Shown here: one piece after another, positions 35,413-49,512 of the stretch
Layout of the letters: each line of letters begins with the position of its first letter
Numbering within the stretch: position 1 is the stretch's first letter
NCBI GenBank assembly: GCA_024138025.1
Contig: JAMXBD010001367.1
Location: 310,001-374,000, forward strand
Source of the DNA: Combretum micranthum
Taxonomy: Eukaryota; Streptophyta; Magnoliopsida; Myrtales; Combretaceae
DNA length: 64,000 nt
Direction of reading: 5' to 3'
Position numbers and translations under genes: made by a program
The notes under the pieces: generated by a model
Database searches by the model: none
Told to the model about the DNA's origin: nothing
Seen by the model: the letters and a program-made list of their open reading frames with translations, nothing else

Positions 35413-37225
35413 TCATTGACCGTTTCTTTTCCGAGCTATATCTCTGGCCATCTCCCTCAGTTCTTCAGGGGAAGGAGGCCTTGGACCCTCTGGCGGTTAC
35501 ACGATTAAGATTTCTACAAGATACAACAAGGTCGGATCATCTATCCAATGCATGGATGCGCAATAATAATAATAACTGCACGGAAAGAAGAAATTCTCCA
35601 GATGGAAAGAAAGCCAGGGAGCTGATGCTTTTAACTTTCTAAAGGGGAAAAAGGATAATAATTTCCAAAAACTTTCCATTACCATTGTTTGGTTAAGTCA
35701 AGCACCCTGTCAAGATAATACTTCCTAAAACAGAGAGTTATCATATTTTGTCCATGTGGTTTTACCGAAAAAACTTATGAAATTATGTACCTCGAGACCA
35801 AGAAAGATATGGACGACAACATACATTAGTCATCACAATTCATGACCAGAATTCAGAACAAGTAGTCATTGCTAGAAGAGCAATTGCTCATACCTAGAAG
35901 AACAGGAACTCAAAGTAACACCACTGTTGACCAATAGAATTCTGGCCATGTAAGAATATCGACAAAGCAGTTTATATCTAGCAGGATAAGGGTGACAGAA
36001 GCAAGATAACAGAAAATGCCTGTATTAGGCAGTAGAAATAGCAGCATGAAAGAACCTGATTCCAAAAATTTGAATAAGGTAACCAGAATTATGAAGTTCA
36101 TCTAGAAGATTGATTAACGACTAAAACCCATGGGTCCAAATTTTGTGCTGTAATCAGCAAACTTCCATCACCAGAACATAAGTCAAATTGCTGCAAGGAT
36201 TTGGTAAAGTCAGCAAGTTAACAAGCTAAACCAAAACATGATCTTACCTTATATTATTCAATCTGGCTTAAAAATCCTATTAAAATCTGACTAAAACTTC
36301 CTTGCGAGTATGCAGAATTATAACTAAAAGGCAACAAGACATCACACCCATCATCAAGCTTACGAAGGACCAGAGCTACAGCTTTGCTAATATTAACTTA
36401 GGTATTCCCCATCACTTGCGAGAATCTTATTGGCTATTACAAGATCAAATCTGTCAGTAGATCTCGAGTAAAAGTTGGTACACCTTTGGGGAATCTGCTC
36501 CCTTCATAAAAAATTATACCTATTCCATAATCATCAAAGGTCAACATTGAAGGAAGCACATCATTAAGACGCCTTTTGTTTGATGCTCTGACTACAGCAG
36601 TAAGAAGACAACAAAATTGCATACCTTGCTTACAAAAGCGTTATTCAGAATAATCCAAAAAAAGGCAGTTATTCAGGAGACATCATGACTGCAAAATGAC
36701 TCTCCTGCTGGTACTATAGCAAAAAAATCCATCATGTTTGTTTCATAATTTATAAACTTTCTCCAGGTAAACTACTTTTTCAAAGTTATCCGCCCAGCTA
36801 AACCTCAATGAAATCCATAACAAATTTCTCAGGTAATTCATCCATATTTATTAGGCGGGAACGGATGATTTTAGTTGATTTTCACAAGTAGAATGCATAT
36901 GACTTCAGAAAAGTAACGAAGGAAATTAGCCACTTGAAGGTGCAGAAAAATGGCTTCCAAAGTCACAAGTTGGATTACCGAGCTTGACTATTGAGTAATG
37001 GCCATCTATCATAACACACATAATGAATGTCATTGGGTCATTTCAGCAACTTGGTACTGCAAAGCAACTACACCCTATAAGGGAATTTCATAAAGTGGTA
37101 GCAATAGAATTGTTGAATTCAAAGGCCCCACTCTCAACTGGACCACAATTTGTTACTTATCCTTGTGGAAACTAGGGGATATGGTTAGGAGTGTGAGTCC
37201 TAAGGACCCTGCCTTTTCTAGAATC
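35413..37225 (-). CDS. Candidate C-terminal exons of an unrecognised gene
   Basis: I do not recognise this gene. Three minus-strand exons fit: 37225-37157 (69 nt), 36587-36520 (68 nt) and 35489-35413 (77 nt, ends TGA). All borders are AG/GT and the phases agree at both joins. The last exon reads GPRPPSPEELREMARDIARK then RNGQ and stop; the middle one includes NKRRLNDVLPSMLTFDDYG. The composition (charged, helical, Pro-rich linker) looks like real protein. Acceptors have good pyrimidine tracts, and the region is less AT-rich than its flanks. No start exon was identified; an open minus frame at about 37386-37611 (including KDDWNFMAHLL) lies upstream but does not join in phase. It could be a live low-copy gene, a gene fragment or chance. 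Confidence 0.4.
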
Positions 37226-38357
37226 CTGGGTTATAAAAAAAAGATCATGACTAGCAAGTTCTTGATAAGACCGTTCAACAGAAACCAACAAACTCGTTTA
37301 ATGCAAAATATAAATCTTGATCTGGGAAAGAAATACATAAGATAGGATATGGAAAACTCGAAATCAGAGCTTCAAGGTCCCAGTCTGAGTTCGGTTCTAT
37401 AACAGGAAGTTCAAATGACAATCAAACTTTTTTCGCGTAATATGCACCCAAAAACTGGATCAATTCCAGTTTTTTACAACTATCTCGGGTTTTGGGAACT
37501 TCAGCCGTATATTCACGGCAGAAAGGGTTTATGCAAAGCAAATGCGCCATAAAATTCCAATCATCCTTCCACAGCTTCAACAAGAAAAAACAGTACTTAT
37601 TGGCTGGTGTTACTTATCTTTTTTTTTTTTTTTTGGACTTATATTGGGCTTTGGTTCAGTCTCTGCGATTCAGAGCCTTAAATATCCTATGAGGCATGAA
37701 ATCCTTCACGGGGATTTTATAGTGTGATATTAGTACATAAAAAAAATCTCTCCAAGACCTACAACTTTATCAAAAGAATCCTTCACAAAAATCTTTTTAT
37801 TTTTTTATATTTTTATGGATCTCGCTTACTTTTATATAATACTTCTATTTATTCAAAAAATATATATAATATATATTATACATTTATTATTAATAATCAA
37901 TTTATATATATATATAAATATATAATATTTAATATTAAAAATTATTTAAAAATGCAAAAAAAAAAAATTCCAAACGCAATGGCAATGTTTTTTCTCAAGC
38001 TAGAAATTGCCAAACATAGAAAGAGTTAATAAAAAATATAAAGATTAGTGGCTGGCGTTGCATTGCAACGTATTCGAATTATATGCCTAGAGGCAAATTC
38101 AAGTGTTGGCATGAATAATAATAATAATTCTTTTAAGAAATTCTCTTTTTAGGGTCTTTCACAGAGGATCCTAAAAAGTAAAAGAAGCACTTTATATCTA
38201 CAAAAATCTCAAAAAATAAGATCGTATGCCTAAGGATCCATGTCAAGGATCTCATATTTAGACGCTTTGAGGGGTGATGATGTTTAAACAAGGATCTCAA
38301 ATTGAAAAATATTTAATTGGTAGTTTTTTTTTTTCTTGATTTAATTGATAGTTCACA
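37226..38357. other. Spacer; possible upstream part of the candidate gene
   Basis: Includes the unplaced open minus frame at about 37386-37611, a poly(T) run near 37620-37634, and an AT palindrome-rich stretch at 37850-37960. Confidence 0.35.
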
Positions 38358-38495
38358 CTATGTGTATATACAGATGGTAAGTAACTACTAATTATACTTT
38401 AATGCATAGATAAGGTGAGGGATAGTTTTTTAGATAACTGCTACTACATTGCTACATGTTAGATACCTATTGGTAGTTACTTACCATGTGTATAG
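38358..38495. mobile_element. Short foldback element
   Basis: ATGGTAAGTAACTAC (38374-38388) is matched by GTAGTTACTTACCAT (38473-38487), with related TATAC/GTATAG sequence outside, around an 84-bp loop. Target duplication not seen. Confidence 0.5.
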
Positions 38496-38623
38496 TACAT
38501 GTATCATGTAATACTCACCAAAACCTTTCTCATATCTAACACATAAATATGACACTACGTATAACTTATTACAAATAAATTACGAACAAAACAAAACAAA
38601 ACAAATAAAAGAAACATTAGTAA

Positions 38624-38644
38624 CCCGAGTTTTGAAAACTCGGG
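38624..38644. repeat. Perfect 10-bp-arm palindrome
   Basis: CCCGAGTTTT, one G, then its exact inverse. The layout resembles the palindromes at the PMD-MULE ends, but the arm sequence differs. Confidence 0.8.
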
Positions 38645-41130
38645 GCATTAATCACATAAATAGTGTCATTTGTCATGGTTATGCCTGATGTAACATATTA
38701 CAAGTTAAAACACATTTGGTTTAGTTATTAGTGATGCATGAAAAAAGAAAAATAAGGAATGATCTATTACAATGCAATCAATATTTTTTTACATTCATAT
38801 ATATCAAAATTTATTTTTTTTCCAAAAATAATATTTTGCTCTTCTAATGATTGATTGGAAGAGAACAAACAATAATGTTTGTGTGTAATCTCAAAAGTAG
38901 TAAGAGAGTCAACAACTATCTCTCTTTCCTTTATAAAACATGATTTAGTTAAACTTATTAGCTATTATCGTTAAACTTAATTAATGTGTTGTTTTTCACT
39001 AATTATAATGATAAGGGCAAAATGCAATGGAAAATTTTATGTTCATTACCTAAATTTTGTTCAATTTTTTTTTCTTTAATTTTACACCTAAACTTATAAT
39101 TTATCAAATTATGTACCTAATGGAAACTTTACTTGCTAATGTTATTATCTAACAAAGTTCTACTAATAGTGGGTTAAGTCCCAACCAAGACCTAACTTAT
39201 AATTTATCAAATTATGTACCGAATGGAAACTTTTCATTCAAGTGGACTAGCCTACTCTAATCTAACTTTTATTACTATTTAAATTGTTTTATATATAAGA
39301 ATAAGTTTTTTAAATAATTATTGAATATTATATTTCATAAAATAATAAATATAAACTTGAGGAAACGTTATGATGCATACGTATTAGTTTATCATCATCC
39401 ATTGCTGTTAATACAAGTTTAAGTTTAAATATAAAGATCTCATGAACAATGCTATATTAATAGTCATTTTTTTATAATTTTTATTTTTTTTTTTTTTTTT
39501 ACACAAATGAGCTAGCAGCCAACTCATTTAAGTCAGGTTAGCCCACTTTAGTTCGTGGATTAAACGAATTAGGTAAATTTGATCTACTTTCAAATGGGTG
39601 AAAACAAAAATTAATCTACTGGTGCCTAACCTCATTTTAACCTTCGTCACCAACTGGCTCTTCATCACTTATACATAATGCAACACCCACGAATATCGTC
39701 ACGACGTCACCAATTACAAGAAGCCACATGTATCACTCAAAGTTATCGGTTAGTCATACAACACCGAACCCAGATGAATTTTTATTTAACCTCTTAGCCA
39801 TTGTGGCCCTTACACCCGCTGACTCACGAACACATGCGTCAATAGGCCCAGTCGTGCAACCACAAAACCCAGGTGTCTCCACCCCTACACCTACCTTTCA
39901 TCGCACCTACTTCAACTCCACGACTACACTCATGATTTTTGCTCGAAGAAGTCCACGGTGTTTGCTTATCTTTTCAGTCGAACAAAACCGTGATGTCTTC
40001 TTCTTTATTCCAATTTCGCCGTACAGCTGAGTTTTTGTCTTTGATTTTCCTTCCTCATGGGGTTCCGGTCCTTGAAGAAAGTAGAAACCCTTATGCCTTG
40101 CTAGCTATGTAACAAAGAAAAATCCCAATTATATGAATCCTTCGATCATTTTCGCCCTTAGCAAGAAGCAATTCCGATTTTTTTCCTTATATTACAATCT
40201 TCGAAATGGTGTTCAACAATTTGAAGCTTCAAAAAAACAATTTTTTTTTTTGCATTTTTAGAATAAATTTTAATATTTTATTTATTTAAAGCTATTAATT
40301 AATATTTTTTATTTAATTAATTATCTAAAACTAGTAAGAGGATGGCATGTGTTTATATTAATACTTTTGAGTTAAATTCAATTTATGTCTTTGCAAATAG
40401 ATAAAAACACAAATAACTTTTTTTTAAGTTAGATTCCATACCATTATACCATCATAATATAAATATTTTTCATTTGATATTATAGATATAATATATATAA
40501 TGTTCTTATTCTTAACAATAATAGATTGTTCAAGTTATTAAGAAAAATTTTCTTTTTGATCATAAGTTATCTTATTATACGATATTATTTAGTTCTTAGA
40601 GTATAATAAAAGAGATAAAAAAAACCAACATAAGTTTTAATTATTATGCATAAGGGATAGGTAAAAATAATGGGCATGTATGTGCATATAAATATGTATA
40701 CACACACATCAAGTTATATCATGAGTTAAAAATTTCATCTCTAAGATCCTACAATAACTTTCGACAATTATTTTTATAATAATGATAATTCATAAAAAAA
40801 GTATTTTTTTTCTTTGTAGTTCCATAAAAGGATTTGATTTTTCCGTTATGCCTAGAAGAGCTAGCATTTATATAATTTTACAAAAAGGTTTTGAATTTTT
40901 TATTATACGTTTAAGAACATACTTTTAAGTTGCCCTTATTTTAAGGTCCGCTGCAATATCACAAGCTCTTTAATGTGTGTGTATATGTATATATATCTAG
41001 TACTAAAGGGAAATGATGTTTTTAGTATAAATATTTATAATATTTCTTATTATTCTAATAGAAAGTCAAATATGGAGATATTATAACTGCATGGCAGTTA
41101 CCTACGTTCAACATGAAAAAGCAAGTGCCC
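38645..41130. other. Spacer with a 38-bp direct repeat and one unexplained ORF
   Basis: CTTATAATTTATCAAATTATG begins at 39093 and recurs at 39196 with the following bases. The plus frame 39728-40030 (100 codons, Pro/Thr/Ser-rich) lies in less AT-rich sequence but resembles nothing I know. The rest is AT-rich without coding signal. Confidence 0.4.
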
Positions 41131-41133
41131 ATC

Positions 41134-41240
41134 ATCTAACTTCACTCTTCTATACTATACTCTTAGTTTAAAATTTCGGTCCTCTTTATCACATCTAACT
41201 CTACTATTCTATACTTTACTCTTTCGTTTTAAAATTTCGA
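41134..41240 (+). mobile_element. Two tandem Helitron 5'-end-like motifs
   Basis: A then TCTAACTTCACTCTTCTATA (TC at 41135), and 59 bp later TCTAACTCTACTATTCTATA (41194), both continuing into TTTAAAATTTCG-type sequence. Plant Helitron 5' ends begin with TC after A and often have such TCTATACTATAC-rich starts. They could be the 5' terminus, duplicated or nested, of the Helitron whose genes start 2.8 kb downstream. The assignment is tentative. Confidence 0.35.
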
Positions 41241-43929
41241 TGTCAGATGCCTTCCTCATTTCTCAACTTTAACCTTGGGAATTCACTGCAGACTTAGCGG
41301 ATGTAGCAGGTCATATTCAAGAGTTCAAATTATACTTATTAGGCAATTAATTTTAGACTTTTCAGTTTACCGTAGAAATTTTAAAGATATTAATTTTTGT
41401 AACATTTCAAGATTCATTCTGCTATTGCATTAAAGCTAAGTTTTAGTTTTCCTAACAATTAGTACAGTCGGTTGTGTATGTACTAACATTTTGTTTGATT
41501 GTTTTGGGTAATTTAATGTATATTGATACTAAATTTGTAAATCAACATCCTAAAAGATATAAATATATAAATAAACATGTTTACTAAAACTTTTTTGATG
41601 AATAAATAATACAAAAATAAACACATTTACTAAAACTTTTTTTATATTTAAATAAACACACTTTCTTTATACAAGGCTGAGATAGAATAATAAATTCATC
41701 GCATGGTTACTGTTTGTCACATTCATATTTATATGACTATCTGGAAAAAAGTTTTGCATTTTATCATAGTTATTACTTCATAGCATATCTGGAAAAAGTT
41801 CCTAATGGTTTAAGGAGAATCATTATTAGAATTGTAGATAAAAAATCAATAGTCAAGTTTAAAAAAAAAAAAAGAAAGAAAATGTGAGCCGAGTGATGGA
41901 AACAGTGATGAGGTAATTGAAGAAGGATGATAGATATATGTTTGTTTGTTTGACTCTAAAGACATTTGTCGAAATAGATACAAGTTCCTCCTTCTAAATG
42001 CGTGAACTGACCTTATCATCAATTTTGTTTTTTTTAAGGAAACACTTCCTCATTGCAAGGTCTTATTTCGAAAAGATGCAGAAAAAAATACATTAGTTTC
42101 CTCATAAAAGGAGCTATTCAAGGAGACATTGGAGGGGTATGTCTTATTTCTTAACCATTAAAATGATGTTTTACAACGTTTTCTCTAGATAAAATTAATA
42201 ATGTTCCCAAATATATGATGCAGAGGCATGACATAAGTTAATTGCATTTTCTTAGAAGAAAGCGGCTCCGGATATATTATTTCATTTTAAAAATTACATT
42301 TCTTGCATCATTAAAATACATTTAATAAATTAAGTGTGCTAGCTTCCAGTTTCACCTTTCATTCGTTTGCATCCTTAACATCATCACTATAATAGATATG
42401 TTAACTATAATTATAGTTTTTGAAGTTGTTATGACTAAAACATCTTTTTACTATTTCATTAGCGCTTATTATATTATTTGCATATTAAATTTTATGTCGT
42501 ACCTATTGTGATTTTAATATTCGTCATTTCAATATTTTAGATCTACACGACTTCAGGCTCACAAAATGCGTTGGAGAGAGAGAGAGCAAGGAATTACAAA
42601 TAGTCTATGACTGCACGATGAAGACAATCTTTATTGTTTTGTTCTTGTTTCTGCAATGGGGATGAATATGGCTATTTTTTGGAGCGATTTATTGGCTGAG
42701 GTTTGGGTGTTTTGTAGGCTTAATTGTCTTTATTGTTTTTTCTTTAAGATGTCATTTATATATATGTATGGCAGCTCATTATTTTTGGACAAGAAGAGGG
42801 AAGGAACTTCACCGAAAAATCAAGTTGCAAATGCATGTAATCCATGCATTTATTGCTAAGCTAAGTTGGATTGTTTTGATTGGTCTTTGAGTAGTTTTTA
42901 TTGACTTTTTATTGCTTAATTGACTCAATTGTTGAGTGATTTCGCTGGGAAAAATTGAGGAGATTTTAACCATGTTTGCACAATTTGCACCGAATTTGTG
43001 CAAAAATTATTATAATAATTTTATTTAATTAATTATCTTAGTTTTGGTAGTTTATTAAGTTAAACGGGTATAAATATGACAGATTTAGAAGTTCTATCTC
43101 CAAACTTTATATAAAGTTTCCACAAATTTTCTAGGTTATTATTGAATTCAACTTTAAGTTTAAAGTTTACGCGATTAATTATTTTTAAGAATTTATCTCA
43201 CTCGATTAGAGTTTTCTAAGCTTAATAGGCCAAATTTCATTTTAGTCTCAAATGGCTTTAGAATTTACTAACTAGATCAATGGTGTGTCCAAATATTTAT
43301 TTGGAGTCTAGATTGTGAATTATGGATATGTTTTTATTCTTATTGTGTATTTATGACTCTAATGGTTCATTCTTAAATTGTAGTTTTCTAACTATAAGTT
43401 TATTGATTATTTACTTTCTAATACACTTGAAATCTTATTTAAATTATTTCTATACTTTGAATTTTCGATAATGGCTATGAAATCTTAACTTTATATTTGT
43501 TACTATCTATAGAACTTTGTTTTAGATTTGAAGATACATATAGGTTCATAATACTTGTGATTATATTCTAAGGTATGGTGTGTTGAGTCCTATATTAACT
43601 TTCTATCTTCTATATTTGTATTTCTATTCATTTCTACTTGTATGAAAAATTCGAGGTTTACAGTGAACTTATAGTTTGGCCGGTATTTTTGCAATTATAT
43701 ATACAGTGATTCACCGGTCGAACCATACTCTTAAAATAGTAATACTACTAATAGAGGAGAGTATTTTAATTAGAAATTCAGTAAATTTTGGAAATTAATT
43801 TTCATTTCCTATGTTAATGGAATTATTCACACATTTTGATGAATTAGTTATCCTTTTGCCAACACAACGACAGGATAATCTTAATATTGGTTGAGAGTTC
43901 CATGAAAGTTATGGTTATCAAGTTCTTTA
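41241..43929. other. Non-coding, possibly 5' part of the Helitron
   Basis: AT-rich. The 67-codon plus frame at 42656-42859 has no recognisable domain. A short tandem similarity AAATAAACA(T/C)(G/A)TTTACTAAAAC lies at 41570-41640. Confidence 0.4.
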
Positions 43930-46900
43930 ATTACCCCTATCAATCACATGTGCATTTTGCATTGCTCAGCTATTTAAGCATGAGACATCAAAAAAATATT
44001 GCTCAAAAGGAAAAATTATTCTATCTTCATTCCATCACCCCTAGAACTCCTTCATTTGTATACCGCACAAAATCAACTTGTTAGACATTTTAAACAACAT
44101 ATTCGATCGTACAAGCATGCTTTTGCATTTACTTCAATGGGTGTCCATTTTGACGATAATCTATTGGCGGCGAATCGTGAAGTGTATACTTCCCGTGCTT
44201 AAGGTGCAATGTACCACAAAATTGGTAGTCTTTTACCTAACATCGATGAGAGACCACAATTTTGTAGATATATATATCTATATGATAACAACCATGAAAG
44301 TGAAAATCGCATCTCCGAAAATCATAACCTAGATGTAGATCTTATCTCAACAATTACATTTATTTTGAATTAGTATGACCCTTTTGCCCATCAATTTCGC
44401 CACCTTTCTACACTTGATGATATTCAGGAGTGTAGTCTTAGAATTTGTCAACAACCTACTAACAACTACCAATATGCCCTTCCAACTACATCTCTAGTAG
44501 CTACTCTACTAGTAGGTAGTGAAGAGGCAGGTGAACTGCATGATCAGATATCATCATTCAATCACATGCCGGCAACCTCATGACAGTTAGTGACATTGCT
44601 AGATTTTATGATCCATTACAATTTCCTTTGCTATTTCCATTTGGAACATATGGGTGGGATCCTAATACTTGCACTACAAATGGAAACCTTGTCTCACATC
44701 TTAGCTTCTATGTGTATTATATCCAGGTTATGGTTATGTTCAATTACATTCAATTTTGTTTTTTAAACCAACCACTACATTACTTAATTAAAAGTTTTTC
44801 TCCTTGGATGCGTAGCCAAGAGGAACGTCTCATCCTACGATGGGGTAAACTCTTCCAACAATACTTGGTAGATAATTTCGTGAAAATTGAAAAAAAAGGC
44901 TCAAATGGTTAAGAATAATCAAGATTCAATTCGAGTTGAGTACTACTAAGGCTTATAAGATTCACTTGCTCATGGAGAAAATGATGCACGTTCGCTTATA
45001 TAATTATTTTACAAGTCTTTCTATTTTTATCCTTACAAAATGATTTAGAATCTTAGCAAATTTAATATTCCATCTATAGGCAATGTTGGGGGAAAAAATT
45101 GTGTTGCCTTCTTAGTTATAGAGTCCTCGAGATATGTACCAAAGATATCAAGATGCAATAGGATTAGTCAAGAACTAGGAAGACCTGATTTCTTCATTAC
45201 CATAACATGTAACTAAGTTGGTTTAAGATTCAACATGAATTGCTTGAAAGACAATCACCATAAGATGTCTAGACTTACTGTCACGTGTCTTTCATTCTCA
45301 ATTGGAGGAGTTCAAAAAAGATATTATTGATAAAGCAATTTTAGGAAAGGTTATTGCTTATACATATGTTATAGAGTTCCAAAAGCGAGGGTTACCACAT
45401 GTACATATGCTTATGATACTAGACAATGACTTCAAATTGAACTCACCCGATGATTATGATTCTGTTGTGTGAGCCGAGATTCCTAATGTAAAGAGGAGCC
45501 TTGATTATTTACTGCAGTCCTAAAACATATGGTACATAGACCATGCGGTGGCTATAATTTAACTGCACCATGCATGAAGCATGGGTAATGTAAGCGTCAC
45601 TTTCCTAAGCCATTTAGTAATTCTACTATTCAAGGGAATGACTCATACCTAGTACATAAAAGGAGAAGAAATATGCATGTCCCTCTTCTAACTTGTCAAA
45701 ACATTATGGTGGATAACAGTTAGATCATCCCTTAAAACCATGGTTACTTCTGAAGTATGATTGTCATATAAATGTTGAGGTTTGTGCAAGTGTCAAAAGT
45801 GTAAAGTATTTGTACAAATACATTCACAAAGGCCCTGATAAGGTTTCTCTCAAGGTATATGGGCAATGACAATGATGAAATCTAGCAGTTTATTGATGTG
45901 CGTTGGATTTGTGCACCAGCAATTTGGAGGTTGATGAAGTTTTCAATGAATCACATGTATCTAACTGAACCAGATTGCAACTACATCTGCAAAACATGCA
46001 TACAATTTTATTTAGAGATGGTGACATTACTATGGACTCTATTTTAGCTAATCACTCCACCCCACGAACAATGCTTATAGAATTCTTCCATACTAATGCG
46101 ACGGATCTTGGAGCAAGATGACATTTGTATAGAGAGTTCCTAAAATACTATGCATGGAAAAAACACGATGGCACCATAGAAAGGATACGAAGTAGGTCAT
46201 TGGAATAATATATACCGTTGCCCAATAGATTTTAAGAGGTTTTACCTTCGGGTGTTACTTAATCATGTCGCGGCCCTACTTCTTTGATGATCTTCTCAGT
46301 CATCATGGGTTATGGCATTATTCATTTCAAAAGGCAGCAGAGAGTCGAGATCTTATTAAAATGATGAATGCATACGACATTGCTTACTTGAGGCGTCTCC
46401 TTTCAAATGCCCTTTGCTCTTAGGAGGCTATTCATAACCGTTATGGTATATCGTCAACTAACTCATGTTAGATCATTATGGGAAAAATTTCATGGAAGTA
46501 TGATACAAGATTAATTATCCACATCAATGAGTTAAATGTGATTCTACTCAACAAATTATTGTACGCATCAATATGTTACTAGAACAACATGGGAAATGTC
46601 TAGCTGACTATGACTTACCGAATCTCCAAAATGAAGCAACTAGACAATATAATATACCAAGAGTTATACAAGATGAGTTGTCCATTGCAGTGACCAATGA
46701 AGATTTGAATGCAATTGCACTCTTAAACAATGACAGAGAAATGCATTCAATTCAATTAAGTCTATAGTCGATGGAGGCGAATCAACTATATTTTTTGTTG
46801 ATGGTCCAAAAGAGGCAGGAAAAGTTTTTTTGTATCATGCTATTTTAGAATATTTTCGAAGTAATGGTCATGTTGCTTTAGCCACGACAACTTCTGGGGT

Positions 46901-48105
46901 CGCTTCAACAATATTACCTAGTGGAAGAACAACATATTCAAGATTTAAGATTTCTTTGAATCCAAATGCATCTTCCATTTGTCCAATAAGTAAGCAATTC
47001 GAACTAGCAAAACTCTTACAAATGTGCAAAGCAATTCTTTGGGATGAAGCTTCAATGGCTAATAGATATGATTTCTGAGTCTCTTGATAGAACACTTAGA
47101 GATATTAAGGAACTTGATGTCCCATTTAGGAGTAAGGTCATGATATTAGGTGGAGATTTCAGACAAATACTTCCAATGTTTTCGAATGGCATAAAAAGCT
47201 AGACAATTAATGCATGTTTTAATAAATCTCCTCTTTAGAGCAATGTTCAAGCTCTTCACTTGACCCAAAATATGAGATCACTTATAGATAAGATTTTTTT
47301 CAGAATTTGTACTATAAGTAAGTAATAGAGTTGAGCATACTGAGCACGATGACCTCATAATGGTACCTCCATCTATTAGTTTATAGTGGGAGGATGAACG
47401 ATCTATTAATGGCCTGATTCATGCAACTTTCCCAAATCTTTCTCAAAATTTTGAAGATTAAAATTATTTTATCAGTTGTGCACTCTTAGCACCAACAAAT
47501 GTTGAGGTCTACAAGTTAAACGACATAATTATTTAATCGTTTCCCGGTGAAGCATGCATATATTACTCTTTTGACGCCATTAGTGACGATCACGGGTATA
47601 TGTACTAGCAAAAATTCTTAAATTCTATATCTCTGGGTGGAATGCTCCTCATATATTAACACTAAAGAAAGGAGCTCCAATTATGCTCTTGAGAAACTTA
47701 GATCTAAAAGCGAGTTGTGTAATGGTACTAGGTTAAAATGTATTGGTTTCTTATATAATGTTATTTATGCAGAGGTTTTAACTGGACATGCAAGAGGGTT
47801 AAGAGTTTTTATCCCAAGGATTTCTTTAAAGACTTGAGACATTTTAAATCTTCCATTTGAAATGACAAGAAAATAATTTCCAGTACACTTGAGCTTTGCC
47901 TTAACCATCAATAAGGCACAAGGCCAAACGATACATAACATCGGCATCTACCTTTCTAATCATGTGTTTAGCCATAGGTAACTCTACGTAGCACTATCAT
48001 AAGGAGTATTGATGGTATCAACAAAAGTTTTGGTTAAGAAATGACATCCACCTAGGATGTGTGGGATATACACGAGAAATGTTGTATACAAAAATATATT
48101 ATTGT
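43930..48105 (+). pseudogene. Helitron Rep/helicase (RepHel), decayed
   Basis: Rolling-circle transposon protein. The N-terminal Helitron-like domain reads HIRSYKHAFAFTSMGVHFDD (44101-44157), then YHKIGSLLPN, then DPLQFPLLFPFGTYGWD (about 44610-44660). Rep-region pieces follow at 45200-46000. The C-terminal PIF1-type helicase shows a damaged Walker A (FVDGPKEAGK near 46795), SRFKISL, AILWDEASMANR (near 47030), LGGDFRQILPMF (near 47150), LTINKAQGQT (near 47905) and the terminal YTRNVVYK (near 48080). Stops and frameshifts are frequent, so it is non-functional. Length and domain order match a full-size plant RepHel. Confidence 0.92.
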
Positions 48106-49512
48106 CTTGAAGGTATTTTTATTATCAACATATTATGTTACATTTTCACATATTGAGAACATTGTTAGATATACATGTATTGCATCGTAATGATCATTAA
48201 CTATTTACTACTCTTTATATAGGTTCCAAATCAAATTATGACTTGGCCTTCATCATGTAAGATAACATGTTTAAGTTATTCCCACCATGCATTTATTAAC
48301 ATATGAATTTAACCTCTACCATCTTCTAAAAATACTCATTTATACCTTGCCTTTTCCCTTTAGGATGCTTCATTAATAGCTATGGATGGTAGAGATGCTT
48401 GATTATGTAACTTGGAGATATCTACAATCACTCTCCATTGTGTGCCCTCTAATGTAAGTTTAACTTTTATATTTTTTACATTATTTTTTTCGAATTAATC
48501 TTCATGGTAATTTATTTACATAATATCAAAATAATGCTTCTACAAGCAAATTATCTTACAGTTTACAAGTTTGTTGGGGTTTTTTTATTTAGCTTGATAG
48601 ACGTTCTTTCATTTCAATGATCATACGTGAAATTAAGAAACTGAAGTACACCAGGTACAATTTTCTATAGATTTAAACTTATTTTTAAATTATAAGAGGA
48701 TTTTTTTCTACTACATTAACAGCTAAATATGTGTTCTCTCTTTTTAATAATAATTATTTTATGAATACTACATGTGACCATACTCACTTAATAGATTTTC
48801 GAAAAATGTTAACGATTTTAGTAAATGATTTTTTTTCGGCATTGCTTTTGTAGAATTGTATGCATTTAAAAGTACTAATTTTTTTTTTAATAATTCATAG
48901 AACCAACAACAACACATCTACTGACAATCAACTTTCAAAAGTTTGGCAAAAATTACGATGCACCTAATGATCTATTTTTTTTCTTTCTCAACTTTTTCCT
49001 TCATCATCTCAAATAATTTCTCCATTTTGTAGTTTTTTTTTTCTATCCAACAACAAATCCGATGTTTCATGTACAATGAGTTCAATGACATTGTCATCAG
49101 GTGATGACTTATCATATAATGAACAATTACAAACCTGTGCAATATGATTTAAATTACCAGTTTGTTTCACATGAAATTATTGTAGGGTTATGGCAAGATC
49201 TGCAATGAAGCAAATCATATCCGAATAGCATTACTTTCATATAAGATGTATCGCCATTTATAAAAGTCAATACTGTTCTACTTTGTACTTATCTTTTTAT
49301 AGCTTTACATATAAACCACTCTCTGTAAATATATCCCTCTGTTAACAAACGAAGTAAGTGTTTTGTACTTATCTATTTAATTTATATGTGTTGGGTTATT
49401 TCATTTGCACACTTATCGCGAATGCATTGTCTATTTTATATATATAACCCAAAACCTTTTTTTTTTTTGTAGAAATTGCACAACCATTTGCCATTCCCCA
49501 AGTGCGACTTAA
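48106..49512. other. Non-coding, probable 3' part of the Helitron
   Basis: AT-rich sequence after the RepHel end; no further gene recognised. Confidence 0.45.

Noticed and set aside
39728..40030. 100-codon Pro/Thr-rich plus ORF as a gene
   Set aside because: No recognised domain, no splice or promoter context and no second support; kept only as a note in the spacer entry.
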